From the NCBI RefSeq assembly GCF_014196125.1, contig NZ_JACIDA010000001.1:372001-436000 (forward strand): 64,000 nucleotides of DNA, given 5' to 3'. A program made the position numbers and the translations under genes. Shown here piece after piece: positions 1-11,564 of this stretch. Origin of the DNA: Brevundimonas mediterranea. Its GTDB lineage: Bacteria > Pseudomonadota > Alphaproteobacteria > Caulobacterales > Caulobacteraceae. Numbering within the stretch: the stretch's first letter is position 1; every line of letters starts with the position of its first letter. Below the pieces are notes generated by a model. That model was not told the DNA's origin. It searched no databases and worked only from the letters and a program-made list of their open reading frames with translations.

Positions 1-1187
<1,187 letters not shown>

Positions 1188-1188
<1 letters not shown>

Positions 1189-1682
1189 TGATGCACCGCT
1201 GGTCCGCCATCGTGATCGGAGCCTTGGCTCTCGCCGCTTGCGGCGAGCGTGAAGTCGCGCCCACGCCGGCGGAAAAGGGTGCGGCTGCGGCGAAGCCGTC
1301 CGACGCCGTGCAGACAACGCCTGAGGTTCTGAACGCGGCCGATCTGCGCCGCGTCTGCCGCGCCGGTCTGGCCGCGATCCACGGTCAGTCGCCGATGGCG
1401 ATCGACGTCGACGGTGTCGACGGCGGGGTGGTCCACACCTCCTGGCGCGCCCCGGTCGACGGCGGCCGGATGCGCGCCGACTGCCGGGTCGAGAAAGACC
1501 TCATCGTGTGGAAACCGCTCGATCTGCCCGATCCCACCCTCGTTCGCTGGATGAACCAGTCGGACGATCCCGTGATCCGCTACGTCATGGACGCTCAGGC
1601 GATCACCATCACCCAGACCCTCCCGGATGGGACGACGGAACAGGCCGAGTTGGCCGTTCCCGCTGAAGAAGAGGCCCGCTGA
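1188..1682 (+). CDS. predicted lipoprotein encoded inside the nuo operon
   Basis: A 164-residue protein of unknown function. Two adjacent ATGs (1188 and 1191) are possible starts; the first overlaps the nuoF stop. The N-terminus is a lipoprotein signal: a short basic start, a hydrophobic stretch, then ALAAC with the lipidation cysteine at residue 18. A low-complexity Ala/Pro/Lys linker follows, then a compact domain with two more cysteines (RRVCRAGL and ADCRV). I recognise no family. The stop TGA overlaps the nuoG ATG, so the gene sits between two complex I genes with overlaps at both ends. That argues for co-translation with nuoF and nuoG. The product should lie on the periplasmic side of a membrane, opposite the peripheral arm made by its neighbours. 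The reading is clear; the role is unknown. Confidence 0.85.
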
Positions 1683-3727
1683 TGCCAGTCGCCAAGGTCA
1701 ACGGCGTCGAAGTTGAGTTCGAGCCCGGGATGACCGTGCTCCAGGTCGCCGAGCGCGCCGGGCAGGAAATCCCGCGCTTCTGCTATCACGAGCGCCTGTC
1801 CATCGCCGGCAACTGCCGCATGTGCCTGGTCGAGGTGAAGCCTGGGCCGCCGAAGCCGCAGGCCTCGTGCGCCCTGCCGGCCGCCGAAGGTCAGGAAATC
1901 TTCACCGACACCCCGATGGTCAAGAAGGCCCGGGAAGGCGTGATGGAATTCCTGCTGATCAACCACCCGCTGGATTGCCCGATCTGCGACCAGGGCGGCG
2001 AGTGCGATCTTCAGGATCAGTCCATGGCCTATGGCCGTGACGGTTCTCGCTATGCCGAGAACAAGCGCGCGGTCGAAGAAAAGAACATGGGTCCGACGAT
2101 CAAGACCTTCATGACGCGGTGCATCCAGTGCACCCGTTGCGTCCGCTTCATCACCGAGGTCGCCGGCGTGCCGGACATCGGCATGATCTCGCGCGGCGAA
2201 GACGCCGAGATCACCACCTATCTGGAGAAGTCGGTCGGGTCGGAACTGTCGGGCAACGTCAATGACCTGTGCCCGGTCGGCGCCCTGACGCACCGGCCCT
2301 GGCAGTACCACTATCGTCCGTGGGAACTGAAGAAGACCGAGACCATCGACGTCATGGACGCCCTGGGCTCGAACATCCGCGCCGACTTCCGCGGCTCCGA
2401 GGTCATGCGGGTTCTGCCGCTCGTGAACGAGGGCATCAACGAGGAGTGGCTGTCGGACAAGAGCCGCTATGTCGTCGACGGCCTGACCGCGCGCCGCCTG
2501 GACCGCCCGTGGATCCGTGAGAACGGCAAGCTGCGCGCCGCGTCGTGGAACGAGGCGCTGGACGCCGTCGCCGCCAAGCTGAAGGCCGCTTCGGCCGACC
2601 GCATCGGCGTGATCGCCGGCGACCTGCAGGACGCCGAGTCGATGAAGGCGACGCTGGACCTGTTCCGCGCGCTCGGTTCCAAGAACACCGACTGCCGCCA
2701 GGACGGCGCCGCGCTCGGCTATGGTCCGCGCGAGAGCTGGCTGTTCAACTCCGGCCTCGAAGGCATTGAAAAGGCGGACGCCATCCTGATCGTGGGCGTC
2801 AACCCGCGCATCGAGGCGCCGCTGCTGAACGCTCGCCTGCGCAAGAGCTGGATCAAGGGCGGGGTCGAGATCGGCGTCATCGGCGAACAGGCCGACCTGA
2901 CCTTCGACTACGCCTATCTGGGCGCCGGTTCGAAGACCCTGGCCAAGCTGCCCAAGTCGGCGCTGGACTTCCTGACCAAGGCCGAGCGTCCGGCGATCAT
3001 CGTCGGCTCCGGCGCGTTGAACGGGGAGGGCGGCCCGGCTGTCCTGAACGCCCTGGGCGCCCTGGCCAAGAAGGTCGGCGTCATCAGCGAAGGCTGGAAC
3101 GGCTTCAACGTCCTGCACCACGCCGCCGCGCGCGTCGCCGGTCTGGACATGGGCTTTGTGCCGACCGAAGGCGGTCTGACGGTGTCGGACATGCTGAAGC
3201 CGGGCGCGCTGGACGTGCTGTTCCTGCTGGGCGCCGACGAGGTCGATCCGACCGGTTCCAACGCCTTCCGCGTCTATATGGGCAGCCACGGCGACCGGGG
3301 CGCGCACGGCGCCGACGTCATCCTCCCGGGCGCGGCCTATACCGAGAAGTCGGGCCTGTACGTCAACACCGAGGGCCGGGTGCAGATGGCCGAACGCGTC
3401 GTCTTCCCCAAGGGCGAGGCCAAGGAAGACTGGGCCATCATCCGCGCCCTGTCCGCCCGCGTCGACCAGACCCTGCCTTACGACACCCTGGACCAGCTGC
3501 GCGCCAAGCTGATGGCCGATCATCCGACCTTCGGCCGGATCGACTATCTGCCGGCGCCGGCCGCCTTCGATCCGTCGAAGCTGGGCGTCAAGGGCGACCT
3601 GGGCGACCGGGTCTTCGCCTCGGCGATTTCGGACCCCTATCTTTCCAACCCGATCGCGCGCGCCAGCGCGACCATGGCCGAGCTGTCCGCCCTGCGGATC
3701 GCCCCGGTCGCGATGGCGGCGGAGTAA
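1682..3727 (+). CDS. nuoG: NADH-quinone oxidoreductase subunit G
   Basis: The 75-kDa iron-sulfur subunit of complex I, which carries electrons from FMN towards NuoI. Length is 681 aa, of the mitochondrial-like alphaproteobacterial size. The N-terminal ferredoxin domain has Cys34, Cys45, Cys48 and Cys63 for the [2Fe-2S] cluster N1b. The next segment (HPLDCPICDQGGECDLQ) belongs to the region that carries the His/Cys ligands of N5. CIQCTRC with a later LCPVGAL gives N4. The C-terminal two-thirds is the molybdopterin-oxidoreductase-like domain, which has no cofactor in complex I. The ATG overlaps the upstream lipoprotein stop. nuoH follows after 3 bases. Confidence 0.98.
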   Translation: MPVAKVNGVEVEFEPGMTVLQVAERAGQEIPRFCYHERLSIAGNCRMCLVEVKPGPPKPQASCALPAAEGQEIFTDTPMVKKAREGVMEFLLINHPLDCPICDQGGECDLQDQSMAYGRDGSRYAENKRAVEEKNMGPTIKTFMTRCIQCTRCVRFITEVAGVPDIGMISRGEDAEITTYLEKSVGSELSGNVNDLCPVGALTHRPWQYHYRPWELKKTETIDVMDALGSNIRADFRGSEVMRVLPLVNEGINEEWLSDKSRYVVDGLTARRLDRPWIRENGKLRAASWNEALDAVAAKLKAASADRIGVIAGDLQDAESMKATLDLFRALGSKNTDCRQDGAALGYGPRESWLFNSGLEGIEKADAILIVGVNPRIEAPLLNARLRKSWIKGGVEIGVIGEQADLTFDYAYLGAGSKTLAKLPKSALDFLTKAERPAIIVGSGALNGEGGPAVLNALGALAKKVGVISEGWNGFNVLHHAAARVAGLDMGFVPTEGGLTVSDMLKPGALDVLFLLGADEVDPTGSNAFRVYMGSHGDRGAHGADVILPGAAYTEKSGLYVNTEGRVQMAERVVFPKGEAKEDWAIIRALSARVDQTLPYDTLDQLRAKLMADHPTFGRIDYLPAPAAFDPSKLGVKGDLGDRVFASAISDPYLSNPIARASATMAELSALRIAPVAMAAE

Positions 3728-3730
3728 GTC

Positions 3731-4810
3731 ATGGACGCTGCTGTTTCTTTCTGGGCCACGCCGGGCGGCTGGACGCTGATCACCGTCGGTCAGATCCTGC
3801 TGATCACGGTCGGCGTGCTGATCGCCGTCGCCTTCCTGCTGCTGGCCGACCGCAAGGTCTGGGCCTCGGTGCAGATGCGCAAGGGCCCGAACGTCGTCGG
3901 CCCCTTCGGCCTGCTGCAGTCGTTCGCCGACATGCTGAAGTTCGTGCTGAAGGAGGTGGTCATCCCCTCCGGCGCAGACAAGGCGGTCTTCATCCTGGCG
4001 CCGATCATCACCGTCATCCTGGCCTTCATGGCCTGGGCGGTGATTCCGTTCGCGCCGGGCTGGGTGGTGTCGGACCTGAACGTCGGCATCCTGTACATCT
4101 TCGCGGTCTCGTCGTTGGGCGTGTACGGCATCATCATGGGCGGCTGGGCTTCGAACTCGAAGTATCCGTTCCTGGGCTCGCTGCGTTCGGCGGCTCAGAT
4201 GGTGTCCTATGAAGTCTCGCTGGGCCTGATCATCATCAATGTGATCCTGCTGGCCGGCACGATGAACCTGTCGCAGATCGTCGAGGGCCAGAGCGGCTAT
4301 TTCTGGAACTGGTACGCTTTCGGCGGCGGGCAGGGCACCTGGCCCCTGATCGTGGTCCTGTTCCCGATGTCGATCGTCTTCTTCGTCTCGGCCCTGGCGG
4401 AAACCAACCGCCCGCCGTTCGACCTGCCGGAAGCCGAGTCCGAACTGGTGGCCGGCTATCAGGTCGAATACAGCTCGACGACCTATTTGCTGTTCATGAT
4501 GGGCGAGTACGTCAACATCGTCTTCATGTCGGCGATGATCAGCATCCTGTTCTTCGGCGGCTGGAACCCCGGCTTCCTGTCGCAGGAGACGCTGGACGGC
4601 CTGCCGGCCTGGATCGCCTATACGATCTATCTGCTGACCTTCATCACCAAGACGGTGTTCTGGTTCCTGGCCATCGCCCTGGTGAAGGCCTTCGTGCCGC
4701 GCTATCGCTACGATCAGCTGATGCGTCTGGGCTGGAAGGTCTTCCTGCCCGCCTCGCTGGTGGCCGTGGTCATCACCGCCGCCTGGCGCGTGTTCGCGGT
4801 GGGTGCGTGA
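3731..4810 (+). CDS. nuoH: NADH-quinone oxidoreductase subunit H
   Basis: Membrane subunit at the junction of the peripheral and membrane arms of complex I; it forms much of the quinone-binding channel. Length is 359 aa with about eight hydrophobic helices. The family signature [18 protein letters not shown] lies in the loop facing the quinone pocket, and an RKGPN motif lies near the N-terminus. The ATG is 3 bases after the nuoG stop, and the stop overlaps the next start. The assignment is secure from motif, length and operon position. Confidence 0.98.
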   Translation: MDAAVSFWATPGGWTLITVGQILLITVGVLIAVAFLLLADRKVWASVQMRKGPNVVGPFGLLQSFADMLKFVLKEVVIPSGADKAVFILAPIITVILAFMAWAVIPFAPGWVVSDLNVGILYIFAVSSLGVYGIIMGGWASNSKYPFLGSLRSAAQMVSYEVSLGLIIINVILLAGTMNLSQIVEGQSGYFWNWYAFGGGQGTWPLIVVLFPMSIVFFVSALAETNRPPFDLPEAESELVAGYQVEYSSTTYLLFMMGEYVNIVFMSAMISILFFGGWNPGFLSQETLDGLPAWIAYTIYLLTFITKTVFWFLAIALVKAFVPRYRYDQLMRLGWKVFLPASLVAVVITAAWRVFAVGA

Positions 4811-5025
4811 TGAAGCCCCTCGTCGTCGGTCTCGGTCTGGCGGTCATGACGGGCGCTTGCGCGCCCGACACCCGCATGCCCGAGTCCGGCTATCAGTGGG
4901 AACGTCGCCAGGAACGTATTGAGCGCGAATGGCGCGACAGCCAGGCCAAGACCCAGGGAGCGGCCCCGGCCGCGCCCGCCCAGACTTCAACCAACGGCGC
5001 CCCGGCGCCAGAGGATCGCTTCTGA
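4810..5025 (+). CDS. small predicted lipoprotein between nuoH and nuoI
   Basis: A 71-residue protein starting at the ATG that overlaps the nuoH stop (TGATG); a GTG one codon earlier (4807) is also in frame. The first 16 residues are a hydrophobic export signal ending in MTGAC, a slightly non-canonical lipobox with Thr at -3. The rest is short and polar: a charged Arg/Glu-rich helix ([17 protein letters not shown]) followed by a disordered Ala/Pro/Gln tail. Its stop TGA overlaps the nuoI ATG. No family is recognised. Coupling at both ends suggests it is made in step with complex I membrane subunits. It could be an assembly or accessory factor, but that is inference. Confidence 0.75.
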   Translation: MKPLVVGLGLAVMTGACAPDTRMPESGYQWERRQERIEREWRDSQAKTQGAAPAAPAQTSTNGAPAPEDRF

Positions 5026-5516
5026 TGTTCACTCGTATCGCCCAGGCCGCGAAGGGCGCGATGATGCTCGACGCCATCGGCGCCATCGGCCTGACCCTGA
5101 AGTACATGGCCCGCCCAAAGGCGACCGTGAACTATCCGTTCGAGCGGAACCCGCAGTCGCCGCGTTTCCGCGGCGAGCACGCCCTGCGTCGCTACGCGAA
5201 CGGCGAGGAGCGGTGCATCGCCTGCAAGCTGTGCGAGGCCATCTGCCCCGCCCAGGCCATCACCATCGAGGCCGAACCGCGCGCCGACGGCAGCCGCCGC
5301 ACGACCCGCTACGACATCGACATGGTCAAGTGCATCTACTGCGGCCTGTGCCAGGAGGCCTGCCCGGTGGACGCCATCGTCGAAGGCCCCAACTCCGAAT
5401 ACGCCGTCGAAACGCGCGAGGAGCTGCTGTTCGACAAGGCCCGACTGCTCGACAATGGGGATCGCTGGGAACGGCAGATCGCCAAGAATCTGGAACTCGA
5501 CGCGCCTTACCGCTAA
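5025..5516 (+). CDS. nuoI: NADH-quinone oxidoreductase subunit I
   Basis: The ferredoxin-like subunit that carries the N6a and N6b [4Fe-4S] clusters and passes electrons on towards N2 near the quinone site. Length is 163 aa from the ATG that overlaps the upstream lipoprotein stop. A longer in-frame extension upstream would run through that lipoprotein gene and looks unlike the family. Two complete CxxCxxCxxxCP motifs are present ([12 protein letters not shown] and [12 protein letters not shown]), and the N-terminal segment is amphipathic as usual. The 73-base gap to nuoJ is the largest inside this nuo run. Confidence 0.97.
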   Translation: MFTRIAQAAKGAMMLDAIGAIGLTLKYMARPKATVNYPFERNPQSPRFRGEHALRRYANGEERCIACKLCEAICPAQAITIEAEPRADGSRRTTRYDIDMVKCIYCGLCQEACPVDAIVEGPNSEYAVETREELLFDKARLLDNGDRWERQIAKNLELDAPYR

Positions 5517-5589
5517 GGCGCATCTCGCTTGAACGGGTCGGCGATTCCCAACGGGGTCGCGGCCGATACGAAAGGGGCTTCGTCCCGAC

Positions 5590-6216
5590 ATGCTGCAAGG
5601 CATTGCCTTCTATCTGCTGGCGGCGACCGCCGTGGTGTCCGGCCTTCTGGTCGTGACCGCGCGCAATCCGGTGCACAGCGTGCTGTGGTTGATCCTCGCC
5701 TTCTTCTCGGCGGCGGGTCTGTTCGTCCTGCTGGGGGCCGAGTTCCTGGCCATGCTGCTGGTCGTCGTCTACGTCGGCGCCGTGGCGGTCCTGTTCCTGT
5801 TCGTCGTCATGATGCTGGACGTCGACTTCTTGAAGCTGCGCGAAGGCTACGCCAAATATCTGCCGATCGGCGGCGTGGTCGCGGCCGTGCTGCTGGCCGA
5901 GATGATCGTGGTGTCCAGCGCGGTGATCCAGGGCGGCGCGACCGCCGGTCTGACCGGACCCGGCGCGCCCGATCCCGACATGAGCAATGTCGAGGCGATC
6001 GGCCGGGTGCTCTACACCGACTATATCTACTTCTTCCAGGCGGCCGGGATCGTGCTGCTGATCGCCATGATCGGGGCCATCACCCTGACCCTGCGCCACA
6101 AGCCGCATATCAAGCGCCAGAACATCGCCGACCAAGTCAACCGCTCCGCCGCCAAGGCGATGGAGATCAAGTCGGTCCAGACCGGGCAGGGCGTCACGCC
6201 CGAGGAGCTTCTCTGA
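5590..6216 (+). CDS. nuoJ: NADH-quinone oxidoreductase subunit J
   Basis: Small membrane subunit of complex I next to NuoK and NuoH. Length is 208 aa with five hydrophobic helices, a conserved [21 protein letters not shown] segment in helix 3 (the family's pi-bulge helix), and a C-terminal polar tail of about 40 residues. The ATG at 5590 follows a G-rich stretch (AAAGGGGC) that can serve as ribosome-binding site. The stop TGA overlaps the nuoK ATG. Confidence 0.96.
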   Translation: MLQGIAFYLLAATAVVSGLLVVTARNPVHSVLWLILAFFSAAGLFVLLGAEFLAMLLVVVYVGAVAVLFLFVVMMLDVDFLKLREGYAKYLPIGGVVAAVLLAEMIVVSSAVIQGGATAGLTGPGAPDPDMSNVEAIGRVLYTDYIYFFQAAGIVLLIAMIGAITLTLRHKPHIKRQNIADQVNRSAAKAMEIKSVQTGQGVTPEELL

Positions 6217-6524
6217 TGGACATCGGTCTCATCCACTATCTGACCGTGGCGGCGGCCCTGTTCACCATCGGGGTCTTCGGCATCTTCGTGAACCGCAAGA
6301 ACGTCATCATCATCCTGATGTCGATCGAGCTGATCCTGCTGGCCGTAAACATCAACTTCGTCGCCTTCTCGACCTATCTGAACGACATCAGCGGGCAGAT
6401 CATGGCCATGTTCGTCCTGACCGTCGCCGCAGCCGAGGCCGCCGTCGGCCTGGCCATCTTGGTGACCTTCTTCCGTAACCGCGGCGACATCGCCGTGGAC
6501 GACGCCTCCGTGATGAAGGGCTGA
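6216..6524 (+). CDS. nuoK: NADH-quinone oxidoreductase subunit K
   Basis: An antiporter-like (MrpC-type) membrane subunit, 102 aa with three helices. It keeps the two buried glutamates of the proton path, in [11 protein letters not shown] (helix 2) and in [10 protein letters not shown] (helix 3). The start is the ATG overlapping the nuoJ stop. A much longer open frame exists upstream in the same phase, but it lies inside nuoJ and does not resemble the family. nuoL begins 2 bases after the stop. Confidence 0.97.
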   Translation: MDIGLIHYLTVAAALFTIGVFGIFVNRKNVIIILMSIELILLAVNINFVAFSTYLNDISGQIMAMFVLTVAAAEAAVGLAILVTFFRNRGDIAVDDASVMKG

Positions 6525-6526
6525 GC

Positions 6527-8620
6527 GTGAACCTCCACACCCTGATCATTCTCGGGATCTTCGCCCCGCTGCTGGGCGCGACCGTCGCCGGCCTGTTCGG
6601 CCGCCGCATCGGCAATATCCCGTCGCAGACCATCACGACCGGCCTGCTGTTCTTCTCGTGCGCCGTCGCCTGGACGGTGTTCGGCCAATGGACCTGGGGC
6701 CATCTCGAGCCCTTCACCATCCGCCTGGCGCCCTTCATCAATGTGGGCGACTTCCAGTCGGCCTGGTCGATCCGCATCGACGCCTTGTCGGCGACCATGC
6801 TGATCGTGGTCACCAGCGTCTCGTCGCTGGTTCACCTGTATTCCTGGGGCTATATGGCCGAGGACGACAGCCGGCCGCGCTTCTTCGCCTATCTGTCCCT
6901 GTTCACCTTCATGATGCTGGCGCTGGTGACGGCCGCCGACTTCATGCAGATCTTCTTCGGCTGGGAAGGTGTGGGCCTGGCGTCCTATCTGCTGATCGGC
7001 TTCTGGTTCAAGAAGCCGACCGCCAGCGCCGCCGCCATCAAGGCCTTCGTCGTCAACCGCGTCGGCGACTTCGGCTTCGTGCTGGGCATCATCACCATCT
7101 TCTGGATGTACGGGACGATCGAGTTCTCGGAACTGTTCCCGCTGGTGGCCACCAAGGCCGGCACGACTTGGGAGTTCCTGGGCGTCCAGTGGTCCGCGCT
7201 CGACCTGGCCGGCTTCCTGCTGTTCATCGGCGCCATGGGCAAGTCGGCCCAGTTCTTCCTGCACACCTGGCTGCCGGACGCGATGGAAGGCCCGACCCCG
7301 GTTTCGGCCCTGATCCACGCCGCCACCATGGTGACCGCGGGCGTCTATATGGTCTGCCTGCTGTCGCCCATCTATGAGTACGCCCCCGGCGCGTCGCAGA
7401 TCATCGCCATCATCGGCGCGATCACGGCCCTGTTCGCCGCCACGGTCGGCCTGACCCAGAACGACATCAAGCGGGTCATCGCCTATTCGACCTGTTCGCA
7501 GCTGGGCTACATGTTCTTCGCGGCGGGCGTCGGCGCCTATCAGGCGGCCATGTTCCACCTGTTCACCCACGCCTTCTTCAAGGCTCTGCTGTTCCTGGGC
7601 GCCGGTTCGGTGATCCACGGCATGCATCACGAGCAGGACATGCGAAAGATGGGCGGCCTGTGGAAGCTGCTGCCGATCACCTATGCCGTCATGACCATCG
7701 GCACGATCGCCATCACCGGCCTGGGCATTCCCGGCGTCGGCGGCTTCGCCGGCTTCTATTCGAAGGACTCGATCATCGAGAGCGCCTTCGCCTCGGCGGC
7801 CTCGGGCCATTCGGCGGTCGGCATGTTCGCCTTCTCCATCGGCCTGATCGCGGCTGGTCTGACAGCCTACTACTCGTGGCGCCTGATCTTCATGACCTTC
7901 CACAACAAGCCGGTGTGGAAGGAAGAGGGCCACGCCCATCATGCCGACGATCACGCCTCGCACGCCCAGCTGGAAACCCATTCCGAGCCGGTCGCTGATG
8001 CGCACGCCCATGATGATCACGCCCACGACGACCACGCCCATCACGGCCCGCTGAAGCCGCATGAGAGCCCTTGGGTCATGCTGGTTCCGCTGATCCTGCT
8101 GTCGGTCGGCGCGGTCGCTGCGGGCTTCGTGTTCGCGCCGCACTTCATCGGCCATCACGAGCACGAGTTCTGGCGCGGGGCCATCTTCACCGGCGAGCAC
8201 AACCATGTGCTCCACGAAAGCCACGACGTCCCGACCTGGGTGAAGTGGTCGCCGCTGATCCTGACCCTGACCGGTACGGCCTTCGCCTACTGGATTTATG
8301 TCGCCCGCGAAGGCATGGGCCGTCGCATGGCCGAGCGGGGCGGGTTCCTGTACAACTTCTTGTACAACAAGTGGTATTTCGACGAGCTGTACGACTTCGT
8401 CTTCGTGCGCGGCTTCAAGGCCGTGGGCGACGCCTTCTGGAAGATCGTCGACGTGAAGATCATCGACGGCCTCGGCCCGAACGGCGCCGCCTGGGCGTCG
8501 CTGAAATCCGCCGCACGACTGGGCAAGCTCCAGTCTGGCTTCGTCTATCATTATGCCTTCGTGATGCTGCTCGGGGTGGCCGGTCTGCTCACCTTCGCCA
8601 TCCTCGCGTGGGGAGCCTGA
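6527..8620 (+). CDS. nuoL: NADH-quinone oxidoreductase subunit L, with His-rich loop
   Basis: Antiporter-like proton-pumping subunit at the far end of the membrane arm. It starts at GTG, 2 bases after the nuoK stop, and is 697 aa. Conserved features include [39 protein letters not shown] and the long lateral helix at the C-terminus. A loop at about residues 467-512 is very rich in His, Asp and Ala, with about 14 histidines in 46 residues (e.g. [14 protein letters not shown]). It sits between predicted helices just before PWVMLVPL. Such loops occur in some alphaproteobacterial NuoL proteins and may bind metal or buffer protons; that function is inferred. Confidence 0.97.
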   Translation: MNLHTLIILGIFAPLLGATVAGLFGRRIGNIPSQTITTGLLFFSCAVAWTVFGQWTWGHLEPFTIRLAPFINVGDFQSAWSIRIDALSATMLIVVTSVSSLVHLYSWGYMAEDDSRPRFFAYLSLFTFMMLALVTAADFMQIFFGWEGVGLASYLLIGFWFKKPTASAAAIKAFVVNRVGDFGFVLGIITIFWMYGTIEFSELFPLVATKAGTTWEFLGVQWSALDLAGFLLFIGAMGKSAQFFLHTWLPDAMEGPTPVSALIHAATMVTAGVYMVCLLSPIYEYAPGASQIIAIIGAITALFAATVGLTQNDIKRVIAYSTCSQLGYMFFAAGVGAYQAAMFHLFTHAFFKALLFLGAGSVIHGMHHEQDMRKMGGLWKLLPITYAVMTIGTIAITGLGIPGVGGFAGFYSKDSIIESAFASAASGHSAVGMFAFSIGLIAAGLTAYYSWRLIFMTFHNKPVWKEEGHAHHADDHASHAQLETHSEPVADAHAHDDHAHDDHAHHGPLKPHESPWVMLVPLILLSVGAVAAGFVFAPHFIGHHEHEFWRGAIFTGEHNHVLHESHDVPTWVKWSPLILTLTGTAFAYWIYVAREGMGRRMAERGGFLYNFLYNKWYFDELYDFVFVRGFKAVGDAFWKIVDVKIIDGLGPNGAAWASLKSAARLGKLQSGFVYHYAFVMLLGVAGLLTFAILAWGA

Positions 8621-8624
8621 GCCC

Positions 8625-10109
8625 GTGCCCTACATTCTGAGCCTCGTTACATTCCTGCCGCTGGTCGGCGCCCTGGCGATCTTCCTCGCCCGGCTGGCGT
8701 CCAAGTCCCAGGACGCCGCCGCCCCGGCCGCCCGCTGGATCGCCCTGATCACGACCCTGGTCGTGCTGGGGGTCTCGGTCGTGCTGGTCTCCGGCTTCGA
8801 TCCGTCGAACGTCAGCTATCAGTTCGTCGAAATGGTCCCCTGGTTCGCCGGGGCCAGCTATCATCTGGGCGTCGATGGGATTTCGATCCTGTTCGTCCTG
8901 CTGACGGCCTTCCTGATGCCGATCTGCATCCTGGCCAGCTGGAAATCGATCGAGACGCGAGCCGTCGAATATATGATCGCCTTCCTGGTGCTGGAGACCC
9001 TGGTCATCGGCGTCTTCACGGCGCTGGACCTGTACCTCTTCTACATCTTCTTCGAAGGCACCCTGGTGCCGATGTTCCTGATCATCGGCATCTGGGGCGG
9101 CGCCAACCGGATCTACGCCGCCTACAAGTTCTTCCTCTACACCCTGCTGGGGTCGGTGCTGATGCTGCTGGCCATGCTGTGGATGTCGCACACCGCCGGC
9201 ACCACCAGCATTCCCGAGCTGAAGCAGTACGCCTTCGACCCGGCGGTTCAGCCCCTGCTGTGGCTGGCCTTCTTCGCCTCCTTCGCGGTGAAGATGCCGA
9301 TGTGGCCGGTTCACACCTGGCTGCCCGACGCCCACGTTCAGGCCCCGACGGCGGGTTCTGTCATCCTGGCCGGCATCCTGCTGAAGCTGGGCGGTTACGG
9401 CTTCATCCTGTTCAACGTGCCGATGTTCCCGGTGGCGTCCGAGATGTTCCGCCCGCTGATCTTCACCCTGTCGGTCGTCGCCATCGTCTATACCTCGCTG
9501 GTCGCCTGGCGTCAGACGGACATGAAGAAGCTGATCGCCTATTCGTCGATCGCCCACATGGGCTTCGTCACCCTGGGCATCTTCTCGGGCAACTATCAGG
9601 GCATGCAGGGCGCGGTGTTCCAGATGATCAGCCACGGCCTGATCTCGGGCGCGCTGTTCCTGTGCGTCGGCGTCGTCTACGACCGGATGCATACGCGTGA
9701 GATCGCCTTCTACGGCGGCCTGACCTCGCGCATGCCCTGGTTCGCCGCCATCTTCCTGATGTTCACCATGGCCAACGTCGGCCTGCCGGGCACCTCGGGC
9801 TTCATCGGCGAAGTCCTGACCATGACGGGCGCCTATCAGGCCTCGACCTGGGCGGCCCTGGTTGCGGCCTCGGGCGTCATCTTCTCGGCCGTCTATGCCC
9901 TGACCCTGTATCGGGCGGTCATGTTCGGCGAGATCACCAATCCGAAGCTGATGACCATCGCCGACATCGACAAGCGTGAGCTGCTGCTGTTCGTGCCGCT
10001 GATCCTCGGCACCCTGTGGCTGGGCGTCCATCCGGCCGCCGTCCTCGATTACACCGGGCCCGCCGTCGAGGCCCTGACCAATGCCTATCGCGTCGCGATC
10101 GGCGGGTGA
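8625..10109 (+). CDS. nuoM: NADH-quinone oxidoreductase subunit M
   Basis: Second antiporter-like proton-pumping subunit of complex I, 494 aa from a GTG start 4 bases after the nuoL stop. Recognisable segments are the helix-5 region with [20 protein letters not shown], which carries the conserved glutamate, the [17 protein letters not shown] loop and the [13 protein letters not shown] helix with its lysine neighbourhood. About 14 hydrophobic helices are visible. It sits between nuoL and nuoN as expected. Confidence 0.97.
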   Translation: MPYILSLVTFLPLVGALAIFLARLASKSQDAAAPAARWIALITTLVVLGVSVVLVSGFDPSNVSYQFVEMVPWFAGASYHLGVDGISILFVLLTAFLMPICILASWKSIETRAVEYMIAFLVLETLVIGVFTALDLYLFYIFFEGTLVPMFLIIGIWGGANRIYAAYKFFLYTLLGSVLMLLAMLWMSHTAGTTSIPELKQYAFDPAVQPLLWLAFFASFAVKMPMWPVHTWLPDAHVQAPTAGSVILAGILLKLGGYGFILFNVPMFPVASEMFRPLIFTLSVVAIVYTSLVAWRQTDMKKLIAYSSIAHMGFVTLGIFSGNYQGMQGAVFQMISHGLISGALFLCVGVVYDRMHTREIAFYGGLTSRMPWFAAIFLMFTMANVGLPGTSGFIGEVLTMTGAYQASTWAALVAASGVIFSAVYALTLYRAVMFGEITNPKLMTIADIDKRELLLFVPLILGTLWLGVHPAAVLDYTGPAVEALTNAYRVAIGG

Positions 10110-10117
10110 GACCAAGC

Positions 10118-11560
10118 ATGCCTGATCTGTCCTCCGCCCTGCATCTCGCCGCCTCGGAGCTGACCCTCGCGGTCGGCGCCCTGGTCCTGCTGATGGTCGG
10201 CGCCTTCATCGGCGACAAGAGCGCCCGACTGGTGTCCATCCTGTCGGTCCTGCTGCTGATCGCCGCCGCCGTCCTCGCCTTCATGGGACCGTGGGGCGTC
10301 GCCTTCAACGGCGCCTATGTGGCCGATCCCCTGGCGATCTACGGCAAGAGCGTCATCTATCTGTCCGCCGCCGTGGCCATCATCCTCGGCGACGGCTGGA
10401 TGAAGCGCACCCACATCGCCAAGTTCGAATATCCGGTCCTGATCGTGCTGGCCTCGGTCGGCATGGGGATGATGGCGTCCTCGGGCGACCTGATCTCCAT
10501 GTATGTCGGCATCGAGCTGCACTCGCTGGCCCTGTACGTCCTTGCCGCCTTCCACCGCGACGACGTCAAGGCGTCGGAAGCGGGTCTGAAATATTTCGTC
10601 CTCGGCGCCCTGTCGTCGGGCCTGCTGCTGTACGGCTCCAGCCTGATCTACGGCTTCGCCGGTTCGATGCGGTTCGAGGACATCGCCGCCTTCGCTGTCG
10701 ATCACCCCAGCCCCGGCCTGGTGTTCGGTCTGGTCTTCCTGATCTGCGGTCTGGCGTTCAAGGTCTCGGCCGCGCCCTTCCACATGTGGACGCCCGACGT
10801 GTACGAAGGCGCCCCGACCCCGGTCGTGGCCCTGTTCGCCACGGCGCCCAAGGTCGCCGCCATGGTCCTGATCGCCCGCGTCCTGGAGGGCGGCTTCAGC
10901 GAAGCCCACGCCCAGTGGTCGCAGGTCCTGGTCGCCATCTCCCTGATCAGCTTCGTCGTCGGCGCCTTCGGCGGCCTGGTGCAGAAGGATGTCCAGCGCC
11001 TGCTGGCCTATTCGTCGATCGCCAACATCGGCTACGCCCTGCTGGGCATCGCCGCCGGCACCAGCGAAGGCCTGCAGGCCATGCTGATGTTCATGACCCT
11101 GTATGTCATCGACCAGCTGGGCTTCTTCGCCATCCTGCTCAGCCTGTCCAAGTCGGGCCGTCCGATCCGTCGCATCGCCGATCTGGCGGGCCTGAAGAAG
11201 GATCGTCCGGTCACGGCCGTGGCCCTGACCATCCTGTCGCTTTCGGTCCTGGGCATGCCGCCGTTCTCGGGCTTCTGGGGCAAGTATTATGTCTTCGGCG
11301 CCGCCGCTGACGCCGGCCTGTGGCCGGTGGCCGCCGCCGGTCTGGTCGCCTCGGTCGTCGCCGCCTTCTATTATCTGCGCATCATCAAGCTGATGTGGTT
11401 CGACGCACCCGTCGACGACATCCAGATGGACAAGTCCTCGCCGGAAACCAGCCTCATCGGCTGGGCCTGCGCCGCCTTCGCCTTCCCGCTGGTGATCGTC
11501 GGTCTGACCTGGCTGGAGCCGCTGACCAAGGTTGCGAGCGCCGGCTTCGGGAACGGTTAG
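10118..11560 (+). CDS. nuoN: NADH-quinone oxidoreductase subunit N
   Basis: Third antiporter-like membrane subunit of complex I, 480 aa. The ATG at 10118 is 8 bases after the nuoM stop; a longer in-frame extension overlapping nuoM is unlikely. Family motifs include GIELHSLALYVL, PFHMWTPDVYEGAPTPV, LLAYSSIANIGYALLG and LGMPPFSGFWGKY. It closes the nuo operon. birA begins 4 bases downstream, so the transcript may continue into birA-coaX-rnj. Confidence 0.97.
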   Translation: MPDLSSALHLAASELTLAVGALVLLMVGAFIGDKSARLVSILSVLLLIAAAVLAFMGPWGVAFNGAYVADPLAIYGKSVIYLSAAVAIILGDGWMKRTHIAKFEYPVLIVLASVGMGMMASSGDLISMYVGIELHSLALYVLAAFHRDDVKASEAGLKYFVLGALSSGLLLYGSSLIYGFAGSMRFEDIAAFAVDHPSPGLVFGLVFLICGLAFKVSAAPFHMWTPDVYEGAPTPVVALFATAPKVAAMVLIARVLEGGFSEAHAQWSQVLVAISLISFVVGAFGGLVQKDVQRLLAYSSIANIGYALLGIAAGTSEGLQAMLMFMTLYVIDQLGFFAILLSLSKSGRPIRRIADLAGLKKDRPVTAVALTILSLSVLGMPPFSGFWGKYYVFGAAADAGLWPVAAAGLVASVVAAFYYLRIIKLMWFDAPVDDIQMDKSSPETSLIGWACAAFAFPLVIVGLTWLEPLTKVASAGFGNG

Positions 11561-11564
11561 GGCG

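Noticed and set aside
1595..3523. Minus-strand open frame opposite nuoG
   Set aside because: Composition typical of antisense to a GC-rich gene, with no homology signal.
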